Of a stretch of 64,000 nucleotides of DNA, positions 49,343 to 61,300 are shown in pieces. How positions within the stretch are numbered: the stretch's first letter is position 1; every line of letters starts with the position of its first letter. The notes below the pieces were generated by a model. The model searched no databases. It was not told the DNA's origin and saw nothing but the letters and a program-made list of their open reading frames with translations. Both the position numbers and the translations under genes were made by a program. This stretch comes from Erythrocercus mccallii (lineage: Eukaryota; Chordata; Aves; Passeriformes; Dicruridae): assembly GCA_013397435.1 (NCBI GenBank), contig VZRG01002030.1:63658-127657 (forward strand), in the 5' to 3' direction.

Positions 49343-52300
49343 CTGCAGAGAAAGCATCTCCTTAGCCACAGCTAGAGAGGCTGCAAAGAATTTTCGTTCT
49401 TTACTGGGATCTTCAAGTCTCGTGTGAATATTCACGTTTTGCTGCTCTTCACTAACACTTCTGGGTCCCACAGCCCTTGACCCCATTGCTCTGCCCCACT
49501 CACACAAATGCCTTGCCTGAGGAAGTGTTCAGGCATGTGGAGGACTGAATCCACTGACTTTTGCTCAACTCAATAAAATCTTAATATGAAACAGAAAAAA
49601 ACCGAGATCCCTGCTATAAAGATGACCAACCCACAGCCTCTGTCTCCACCCACCTGGGCTGTGCACAAAGGTGTTTTGCAGGCTGATATTCCCTTCAGGG
49701 TGTTTTTATTCCCCAGGGGTGAGTGGTCCTTCCCACCACCCCTCTCAGTGCCTACCTCTGCCACGGGCTGGAGGTGTCCTGGAGCTCTGGTGTGCCCAGG
49801 AGGCAGAGGGACAGCAGAGCTGCTCCCCTGCCAGCCCCTGGACCTGGATGGGATGGGATTCGCTGGCAGAGCTCTCTGGGGCGGCCGGGGCCTTGAAATA
49901 TCCTACAGAAGAAAAAAGAAATAGTTTTGAATTTAAGCTTTCAGCTTTGGAACTAATAGGTACCCTGTGTTTCAGAGCCTTTTTAATTAGCCACGTTAAC
50001 TGATGCAATTCATGGCTGAAAGCAGGTTCCACACATACACTCACTGTTTGTTTGCTACACAATGCCTGTAAACACTACATATGTGCATGCTCTTGTGCCC
50101 ATACAAACACACACAGACCCACAAGCAGTCATTATTTGTTTGTGCACACAGCTGTCCCTAATAGGATGCTCAGAGCATTACATTTTCCATTCATCTAATG
50201 AATTTCAGGGGAAAGCATGTCCCAGGAGGAGAAGTTACCCCCACAAGAGCCAATTGCCTGTTGTTGCTCAGGCTCTGTGCTAAGCTGCTGCCTTACAGGT
50301 GTTGATTTAACAAACACAGCTGCACTCACGACTTGGAGGGCACCCAAAACCCCTGCAGTCTCCTCAGACTATGCATAAATGCAATGCTTGATGGCTTGGG
50401 GATCTATTGCTCTCCAAGGATCTTGCCCTGTGACTCCAGGAAGGTCAAGGCAGACTAAATTCCACTGACTGCCAGGTCTGAGGAGTTCCTATAGGAATAG
50501 CAAGAGAGAAAATCTGGCAGATGCCGCAAACATCTAGGAAGGACACTGCAACTAGCAAAAAGTGACATTAATTATTTCCCGTGTCTTCCTCAACTTGTGG
50601 CTCTCCACCAACCCAGAAACAGCAAGCTTTCTTATGGAAATCCTATGAAAAGTGTTCAATCTCATAAGGCTGACTGAGATAAAGAGACTGGATGTGTTGG
50701 GGAGGGAACACAAAGGAGATCATGAGGAGCAAGCAGCTGGGAAGGATACCTATTCCTTATTGACAACACTCAGCTTCCTGCTTTTGTTTTAGTTTTCTTT
50801 CCTGCTGAAGTGCTGGCTGTTCACAGGAACAATGGAGCTAGAAACAAGCCCCATTTGCTACGATTTTCCTCCACAGGGTTTGTTTTCCTCTGTGTCCTTC
50901 AGAGAGAGACTGCCTGGGAGCCAGACTCCTGCTACCTGCTGTAACCGGGCCCTTTGCTTCTTTGGGGGCCCCAATATAATAATATTATATTGCAAAATGG
51001 ATTGAACTCTGCCTGAGTGATTTACCATCTTTCCAATAAGAATGTGGGGTCCATAGCAAGTTTAGAACAGAGCTGCCAGCAAAAGAAATAAATCTTTCCT
51101 TTTAACCCTCAAGATAACCTCATGGAGAGGATGCTCACATAAGATGGGGTCAGCTTGGGTCAAGACTAACAGCTCCCCCAGGGAGAGAGGCTTCACCAGA
51201 ACAAACCTCCCATCAAAGAGCGTCTAGAGGACGGCAGCATGACTCCATACCTGAGAGGCTGGAGGTTTGGGAGCAGGAGGTGCTGGCCTGCTGGGGGGCG
51301 TCCTCCGGGGAATGTCCTTGGGCAGTGCCGGCTGCCCCGGTCCCACGGGCTGCCCCACGCTGCAGCTCTGGCGGCCACCAAAGGAGCTGGGTGGCTGCTG
51401 CCTGCTCATCTGGAGCCCTGGAGCTTGCTGAGACGGAGGTTTGGGTGGGATTTCAGGGAAGCCAATCACCTGTGCAAAAGAGCCGCAAATCCTCATGTAT
51501 TTCCTCTTCACACCACCCTTTATTCTCGCTGTGACTCTTGTGGGGATCTACGTGAGGTCTGCACCAGTACGTGCTGTGTATGTCTAGTAGGTGTTGGTTA
51601 GATGGACTGGGGCAACTCGGGATCATGAGGCAGAAACAGAAATCAAGAGAACAGAGTAATCCAGGCACCAGTGTGACACTTGCAAATAAACCCAGGGTTT
51701 GCCATTTCTCCAGTTTTGAGATGGGGGACGTGACAACAGAAGATCCAGCAAGAGAGACAAGCAGCCACACAGGTCTGGTCAAACCCCAGCTCCTTTTTTT
51801 GGGGAAATCACTAGGAACAGGTGCTACACCCAGCTAACACGGACTTTCAGCCATGGTGATGCCCACCTCCTTTTCCCATCCTTTGCTAAAGCCACTCCCA
51901 AACTCCAGTGTGAGGAGAAAACACATCCCACCCCTTGGGGCAGCTGCATCTCTGCCCTGCAGGTGGAAGGGGACCCTGCCCTACCTTCCTCTGCTCCTGG
52001 GGGGTTCTCAGCTTGAAGGCAGGGTTTGCGTGCCCACTTCCAGAGGTGTCACTGACAATGAGAGAAAGAAAAGATTGTTAATGTCTTGATCTGTTTTCTC
52101 CTTTATTTTCCTGTATTTACTATTTTATCTTCACTGGAGTGAAAAAATGAGAAGCCAATAGTGACTACCAACAAATCAATTTAGTGACATTCCTCACAGC
52201 ATTTGCAATGTCTCTTCTGTCCTGGCAGGAGGGGGGACAAGCAGACAAGGCACAGCACTGACAACTTACCTGAACTGAGGTGTCTTCTTTAGAGAACAGA

Positions 52301-55300
52301 TGGCAAATTTATTCCAGCATTTCAGATAATAGAACAAAAACAAGATTCCTTTGAGAAGGAGAATGGGAGCCAGGATTGCCAGAGCTATCACAACCGCTGA
52401 AGAGCCTGAGGGCAAGAAAGTAGAGTTTGTTAAATGGAAAACTCTCTGCTCCCAACCAACTCAAGCCCTTCTGAAGTGGCGCCATAGCAGAGCTGGTCCC
52501 TCTCACCTTCAGGCAGAGGGGGACCACTGTCCAAGCTTCCTCCTGTCCCCTCCTTGTTGCAGAACGGGGGGGCCCACCCTGGGTTGCAGTGGCAGTTCTT
52601 GTTGTTGTTGCACACCTGGAGGGGGAAGATTCAGAGATTCAAGTGGAGGCTACTAAGAAACCTGCAAGTGAAAACAAATTAAGCCCTTGCTGAATTAAAC
52701 ACTACAGGAGAGACGCCAATGGGAGCTGAGTGTCTGGAAACTCTTTTCTTCAGGGAATGGAAGTGCCTTTCATTTCCTCAGAAATTCTCCCTTTCTCTAA
52801 AAGACAAGGGGTTCTTCAGCTGAAGTGCCAATAATCCAAATTCAGCAGAAAAACAGCATTTAGAAATGCCTTTCTCTTATCTCTAAACTGAAGGACATGA
52901 GTTTTCCCTTTCATCAAGTGAAGATTTATTATTTTTTAGGCTTAAGAGCTTGGCCCATTGGTATTTGTATTTTCTTTCTGTCCCCTGGGGGCTTTATTCT
53001 AAAGCAACTTGGAATAAACTGCCCTAAATGTGACTTTTTGATATGACTTTTTCTTTAGTAAGTCTGATACTTTTTATTCAATCTAAGCTGGGCCCAGGAT
53101 ATTTTTCTTTAAGATTACTCCTTGTTTTTAATTTATTGCAGTTCATATCCCTCCAACAGACCTCCTTAAATCCTATGTCAAATGGACATTCATGGACCAG
53201 AAAATGCATCGAACAGGACAGAAATATGCAAACTGATAGCAAAGAAGCCAAACCTAAGGAAGGTATCAGAACTGAGCTGAACAAGCAGCCACAGAAGAAT
53301 GGAAGCCCATCCTGCTTCAGCCTGGAATGGAGATGGAAAAGAAGACACTTACTCCATGCCCATGGCACTTCTTGCTACAGCTCTCAGAATCAAAGATGAT
53401 GGACATGTTCTGGCAGCGCCCCTCAAAGCAAACCTGCACAGAAAAGCATCCAAAAACCCAGTGTTAGCTCTCTGAGTTGTCTACCATGTCACTGCCTTGT
53501 GCTATTTTGTGACTTGCAGGTCGCAGACACCTTGGAAATACAACTAATTAATTCCCTGGGCAGAATAACAGGAAACGAAGTTAACCTGGTTCCAAGGAAA
53601 CAATCACCATCCTAAACCCCAGTCAATGTGAATCAGAGAGAAGTGGGAGCTCAGCTGGCAATAGCTTGGCCATGCCCTTGTGCCAAGTCCCTGAAGGAGC
53701 TCTCACAAGTCTTGGTTTCCAACTGAGTCTCATCTTTAAGGGAGACAACTTCAACCAACTAGCAAATCCCAGATTTAGCACTGGCCCTGAACTTCATCTG
53801 GCAAAGACGCAAAGCCTTTGGTGCATGTCCTTCCATTGCTTCTCCAAAGCCTCTAGGGAATTATTTTCTAAAAAAATGCAGAAACCTCCTAGAAGAGCAT
53901 TAGACATAAAAGATTTAATAGCTTGATAACCACAAAGCACATTCGGGGTGGAAAAGTGAGTCTGAACCTCCCTCAAGCCACTCCAGGCAGAACTGTACCT
54001 ACATGATGGCTCCCACACTTTGTTCCTGTCAACACCAAGCCAGGGTCCAGCATCTCCTTCTCCTCACTGTCAGATCTGTAGACATGGGTGCCTCGGCACC
54101 TCTGGGTGTTCACAGTGGTGTCTATGGGCACTGCATTGGGCTGCAGGGGTTTGAAAGCAGAGCTCTGGCACTGGATCTTTCCACATTTAGCGTCTCTGAT
54201 TTCAAAGGAAAGGCTGAAGTCATTATTCCTGGCTTGCTGAGTGTTTTGCAGACATGAGCTCTAAATGTAAATTAAAGCAGCAGTGCTGAGTCATTGTTAA
54301 ATGAGCAGGCACCCCCCAGGAATTACCCCAAGCAACAGTGTCTGATGGATACTGCTGGTACCACCCCACAGCCCCCATGGATGGGGGATGTCCCCCTTGC
54401 ATGGCCAACCTCAGCAAAATCAGAAGACTAAGAAATTTTTGTCTCAGTTAGAAAACTACATTTATCTTAGAGATTAAAGAAATCCCCACTCTTCTGTTGC
54501 TTTGGAAGAATATCAACTAGATGTTTGAAAATGGAGAACAGAAAGCTTCAGCTGTAAGGGCTCCAAGTCCCACAAGGATGCAGCTGGTCTCCCAGGAGGG
54601 AGAGGGAGGGAGTGACCCAGTGCATGGATCAGTTTTATCTCCTGGCCTGTAATTTTGAAACATACAAAACCATCTTCTCCAATGGGCAGCTGTGTGCTGC
54701 CACTCTGCTTTGTACCTGATGTCACACTTCCTGTAATTGCCATAGATGTCTTTCCCACAGTTGCCATAGATGTCTCCTGCAGCATTGACCTTCTCAAAGC
54801 AGGCATCAGGTGCTGGCCGTGCCCCTGCATGGAAGAGACTCAGGTGGCTGCTTCACCTCACCCCATGCCAACCACTCACTTGTCCTTTTCCTTGGAATGG
54901 TTGGAGCATGGGAAATTTTTTGCTGCCTCCTCCACGTGAGTGAGGCAGGAGAAAAGGCTCCTCAGACTCTGCTACCGACAGCAGGTATGGAAGGCACTCC
55001 TGCCTTGCACGGGGCAAGGAGCAGCAGGGTGAGGAGAGCAAGAGTAGGACATTTGGTGGTTCACAGGACAGCATGCTTGGCTGCAGGCAGTGTCCTTACC
55101 AGGCCCCCAGAGCTGCACACACTGGTCCCTGTAGGTGAGGCACATGCCACTGTAGCAATAGGCCCGTCCTCCGTCGCAGGGAGCCCCATCCATCTGGTAA
55201 GAGTTGAGGGGGCAGAACGGGGACTCGCCCGTGCAGTATTCTGGGAGGTCACAGAGCCCTGACCTCTCCCTGCAGGGAGTTCCTGGAGACATCAGCTAAA

Positions 55301-58300
55301 AAGAGACAGGGAGGAAAAAAACCCAGAGTTATTGCTTGGCTCCTCTGTGGTTTCATGTCTGTAGATAAGGCAGAACCTTGCGTGTGTCACTTTGTCCTCC
55401 TTGTCTAAGGGTTTTTGAGGTCAGCAGTGACTGGTGCCTCTGGGACTTCATTAACTGGGTGAACTGTGTAGAATAAAATTGATGACTGGATCCTATTCCT
55501 GGAGAAATGAGATCATGCACAGAATGTAAGGCTGCCAGATCTCTTGGGGACTCTGATCCATCTCACTCTACCCTAGGGTAGGATCCAATTTACCTGAACC
55601 ATTTCTGACAGATGTTTGTGTAATCTGTTCTCAAAACCCTCCCTGGTTTGGGAAATTTGTTTCTGTGTTTGCTTGTCATTTCTGCTGGAGACATTTTCCT
55701 GATGCACAACTTATGTCTCCCTTGCTTACGAGTTTACTCAGTTCATTCTTCTCTTGTCCACCACACACGTGGAGAACAAAAGGCATTCACAGTTACATCT
55801 GGGAGGTTGCTCCAAGCGAGTCCAGGTGCATTTCTGGAAATTGTTTTCCCCATGCTCAGGATAGGTCAGAGCATGCAGTCAATGTGCAAACATAAAGATG
55901 AGCTTAAGAGAAAAGTTTGCTCATGTTCATTTTTGAGTTACTTTGTTGTCAAATTTGAGATCTTTGGCTCCAAAACCAGAAACACATTATAACTAGTCAC
56001 TGTAAGGAAAGCTGAGATTTAAAATTATACTCTTTGCCAGCAGTGCTTCAGCAAACACCCGAGCTAAAGGAATTCAGCTGCACCCCAGAAAAGAGAATTC
56101 AGAGCAAACACAGCATCCAGCCCAATCCCTGGAGGAAGTGTTTGCTCCAAGAGCTCTGTGTAGATTTCTTCTACAGCCAATGGAGAGAAATATCAGCTCT
56201 AATTTATCCCTCAGTGTTTAAGAAAGAGTCTGACTTCACTCCAGCAGCATTCACAGCTCATCTTAAGGTATTACAGGAGTCAATTTAATCAGCCAGAAGA
56301 AAGGTCCCCACTAGTTTGATTACACTCAAGGCTGTTGCACCTAAAGAAAAATCAAACCAGGTGAGGAGTTAAACTCCTTATTTGGCTGTGTTTTCTCCCC
56401 ATCGCCCTCCAGTTTTCAGCCTCAGACTTGCACCCCTGTTATTCCCTTTCCTCTCAGGAAAACGCAGAGATCCCACCTTGCACTGATGGCAGCAGCTGCC
56501 GTGGGCACACTCAGCACCAGGTTTCAGGGAGCAGGTCCTGGGCTCGCAGCAGGGGTTCCTGCAGTCCTGGAAGACAGTGAGGTGCAGCAGAGTTCACCGG
56601 GCAGACCTGAGGCTGGCACTGATGTGTTCTCACACACAGAGCAACGCCCTCCCTGCCACGGCATCTCATGGTACCCAGCACCAGCTGAATGCCAGCCCTG
56701 CACAGCCACCCTCTGATGGATGGGATACAACTGCTTGTGCTTTTCACATCTGCAGAGTCTGGGCTGCTGGCTCCAGCTCCCTTTTCTCTTCTGAGGCAAA
56801 GGGTGGACTTGCAGAAGTGAGATGCGGTGCTGAGAGAAGCCCCATCCTTAACAGGAGTGGAGCCATAGGTAAAGTGAATTTATATATGAAACTGCAACTT
56901 CTGGAAGAAGTTTTTCACTGAAAAGGTTGTTAAGCATTGGGATGGGCTGCCCAGGGAGGTGATGGAGTCACTGTCCCCAGAGGCATTCAAGAAATGACTG
57001 GACATGGCATTCAGTCCTGTGGTTCAGCTGACAAGGTGGTGATGGGTCACAGGTTGGACTTGATGGTCTTGGAGGTCTTTTCCAACCTAAATGAATCTGT
57101 GATTCTGTGACCTAAAATCACTTTGTCATCTCCTTTTTAAATGAAGATTTTATCACCTCTGTTCAGCCCTGGACCACGCCATCCCTGAGTTTTGGGGTGG
57201 ATTGTACTACACACTGTGAAGATGTTTAGAATCTTGATTTATATATATATTGATTTTTTAATATATATTTATATATTTTTGTCTAGAAAAGCTGATTACA
57301 GATCACATAACCATATCTGCAAAATACGTAATAAAAAAATTGTGTCCCACTAAACCCCAAATAGTTGGATCTGAATAATCGTTACCTCCACCTCTCCACA
57401 GTCACACTCCTCCCCCTCTTCCAAGTAGCCATTTCCACATTTCCCTCCACCATACATTCTTTTGGTGTCTGGCATATTGGAGAGACACATCCCTCCACCA
57501 GACTGCAGATACTTCTCCAGCTCTTGTCTGTTGCACTGGTTGAACACCTTGGGAAATGGGTGCCTGAATACAGACAGAGTAGAAGAACATGAAGACAGGG
57601 CTGGGAAATGGTTTAGAGAAGCAAAAAGGAGCACATGCAAATCCTGACAAGGGCCAAAGGACACAGGTCTCTCCCTGAAATTCTTGGAGGTGTGCTAAAG
57701 CAGATTGTGATTTTCCTGTGCCTGCACTACACTTGAAGACAAGGTGAGACTGCACTGCAAGACAGTTTAGTAATATAATTGCCTTACAAAATAAACTTTA
57801 TAGAACCCAAATATGTTTAGTTACATTTGACTGTGATTGCTGACCTCTCCTCAGTACTGGAGCTGTGGTTTATTCCTAACTGTCTGAACAAACCTGAGAA
57901 ACCAGCACTTAGCCTGTGAATAACTGCCTGTGAGCCTAACTGCTAAAAATAATATTTAATTTTTCCTATCATTTTGAAGAACATGAATATTTTTTGTGAC
58001 ATGAATTATTAATTTCTGTTGCTCAAATGCCTGTGCCTCCATATGTGGCTGTGCATGTTGTGTGCTCTACTTGCACGCCACTGTGCTTTCACTTCTCACC
58101 CAAGTGGTTTTGGAGGAAATGATGCACATAAAAGAAGATGCCTATGAAAAAAAAAAAATCTGTTCAAACAGAGGAAGGCTTGAGAAAATGGTGAATGTGG
58201 CTTTAAGTGTATGGGTTGGTCTGGCATGTTTCGTGACTGAATTGTAGAAATTTTTATGTTTCCTCATCCCAAAATCAAATTTTGAATTCCTATGGGCTTC

Positions 58301-61300
58301 TAGAGCCACTCTTGCTTCCCCTTTCTCTCAAAGACTTCTTTCCTGTTAAACACAGGCTCTCAGAAACCAAGGAGTATTCTTAAGAAAAGGGAACATGAAT
58401 ATTTTCCTTTTTCCAGACAATTCAGAGCTTCACTTTTAAATGCTGCCATTACCTAAGGCCAGTCTCAGGCAGGAATCAGTTCCTTGGGAATCAGCAAATT
58501 GCTACTGCTCCACGACCCGGGCCTTGTCCAGCAATTTTTTCTCTATAAACACTGACACCAGCAGGCAGCAACAAACCCACTTTCACCCTACATTTCTAAT
58601 TCTTACTCCACCGAGGCTCTTGTACCAAAGCTCTTTGCATTCCTCCCTGAGCCCATTGAAGATGAACTCACCCAGTTGCAGAGGCCATGATGCAGCCCCC
58701 ATCTGCTGCAGGGGTGGTACAGCAGCCAGCAGAATCGTGATTCATGCCAAAATTGTGACCCATCTCGTGGGCAATGGTAGCAGCAACACCAATGGCATTA
58801 TCAGAGTGGTCCTGTGCAAGGTCAAAGAGGCAAAAAGAGCATTTTACCTGTGCCTGTCCTGTGCAGGTCAGTGGGGTGAGGGGAACTTCTCATTTGTACA
58901 TGTAGAAAATATCTACTGAAGGAATTCCTGCCTGTAAGCAGGTGAGTGGAGAACTTCACAGGAAACATTTTCTCCCTAGCCTTTAGGATGCATCTATCCT
59001 ATGTATTCACTGCTGGCAAGAAGCTTTATATTGGGTATTGGCAATTACTCACCATGTTTACTCCTCCTGACTGGAAATCGGAGCACATGGCCATCACGGG
59101 AGCCAAGCCTACTGTGGTACCTTTGAAGGGCACACCCCTAAAATCAATCCAGAAAAAGCATGAAATGGCACTGAGGCACTTGGGGAGGCAGGCAGAGAAA
59201 TGCACCCTGCAGTGCACAGCTCCTTACACACTGTCAGGGAGACACGTTGTCTTTGTAGTGTCTTCCAGTGCAGGACATCATAGCAGAGCTACAAAGCCTT
59301 AAGGTCTGTTTATCTTGGACTGCTACTCTGTTTTATGGGCCAGCCAGACAATCCTATTTTTTCTAATGGTTTGGTTCCAAAAAGTGCTCCTGCTGAGCTT
59401 AGCAACAAGCACAGAGAAGACTATTTCTGGATCCTTAGCTGAGTACTGTTTGTGAATACTTAATTTACCATAAGCCTGATATTTGCCAGTTTGGGATTTG
59501 GGGACTAGAGAAACTAGTAGGTAACACCTTTGAGGTGCAGTCACACTCTCCTCCTGCCTCTGAGCTGGAATTCTGCACCACCCTGACAGCATCTTTGAAA
59601 TGGGAGCCCTGGAAATTGTGCTCAGGACATGCCCAGATGGAAAGGAAATAGAGTGATATTAACCCAACCAAAGCAAACAAGGGAAAATGCATTGTATCTC
59701 TGCATTTCAACCCTACAGGTCCTCTGACACATCCTGGTGGATGAATTTCCATGGAAGAGGTAAGGAGATCTGAGAGCTGCTGCAAATTTGTCTTCCAATG
59801 CCAACTGCACTGCTGGCCAGGCTCCTGACCCTGATGAGATCAGAGGCCCATCAATCCCAGGCCATCATCAGCTGGCTCCCAGCACTCCCAGTGTGTCAGT
59901 GGGATGGGTTAGGAATGAATGGTTCCCACCAAGCCACCTTGAATCCTGGGAGGATATCACAGTACAAACTGACTTCCCACCCACCCAACCCACTTGTCAG
60001 AAAGAGGAGAAAGGAGCTTACGTGATTAGTTGGGCATTATCGTGTTTTTTGTGCAGCCTCTCTTTGCTACTCCAGGCCAGAAAGGACTTGAGCGTGGAGT
60101 AAGGATTCTCTGTTACATCACATTTATTCCCATAATTCCAGATCTCCAGCCCCACCAAAGCTATCCGGATGTTCAAGGCCCTGTAAAACTAAGACACAGG
60201 AAAGAAAAGAGTTGATAAAATGAGCACCACAAAGTTATTGTACTGTGTTTTAAATTTGAATCTATGCTGCTAATTGCTACTAGAGATCCACATGTCCAGA
60301 GAAAATGCTTTTCAGCTTAGTGCTGAGCTCTGCAGACAGAAGTGTGAAACCACCCAAAAATCTAAACTTGACTGAAATAGAGAGATTGAGCTTTCATTTT
60401 TGAATGAATGGCAAAGACATAATCTGAAGAAACGAAGACTGGAGACCGACATCATATTTCATCTTCCAATTTCCTGAAAAGAGTAAGGAAATAATCTTCT
60501 GCCCATGTCAAGTACAAACAGAAGAAGCATTCATGGGGTGAAGGGAGTGGTGGAAGGAGTTTAAGGAGAGCAGAAAAGGAGTAGATCTGAAAAGCAAGCA
60601 AGTTTTACTTCAGCAGCACTAGGTACCACTGCAGGGATGATTTCTGAAGGCTCCTTCCCGCTCTACTTCCCAGGTTTTCTACCATTTCAATACCTCAATC
60701 CCTTTTCAAAAAGCGTTACTTAGGTAAAAGTTTTCACAGCGATGTGGTAAAACACAAGATGCTCATGCTGGCTCCAAGGTAAGGAATGGAGATTCCCCCC
60801 AACTCTGTTCTGGATTTGGAACAACATGATTGTTTGGCAGATGCTCTCCCTAAGTCACTGGGAGAACTGCCAAAACATCATTCTCTCTCCCAAAAATCCA
60901 GCCTTCCTCTGGCCCAATTAATTCTCATATTTCATGATCTGGGCCTTGCTTTCCTCCTTTCACACACCCCCAGTCTCACCTTATCGACGTAATTAGCAGC
61001 CTCCACTAATTTATGCCTTGTTGTTTCCATGCTGAAGCGATGTTTCTGAAACTGAACAAAATGAACACGTCAGGCGGCACAAAGGCAACTTGAAATGTGT
61101 TAAAACAAGCCACATTATTCTGGAAATAAGAAGGTAACTATGAAGTGAAGTCTCCCTGCACTGCATATGTGACTTTATGCTCACTTGTACATGTGAGTAC
61201 AGGATTCATCCCTGGCACCCCATGGCAGTGGTGCTACTCCAGTGGTGGCACAGTGCAGCAACCCAATTTTACCAGTGCCCCCAGAGCCAGGGGCTCACAA

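Larger units (their letters stand above)
56567..57385 (-). other. ADAM19 intron containing a CR1 tail
   Basis: Holds the CR1 fragment at 56895-57112 and an AT-rich tract at 57240-57290. Confidence 0.85.
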
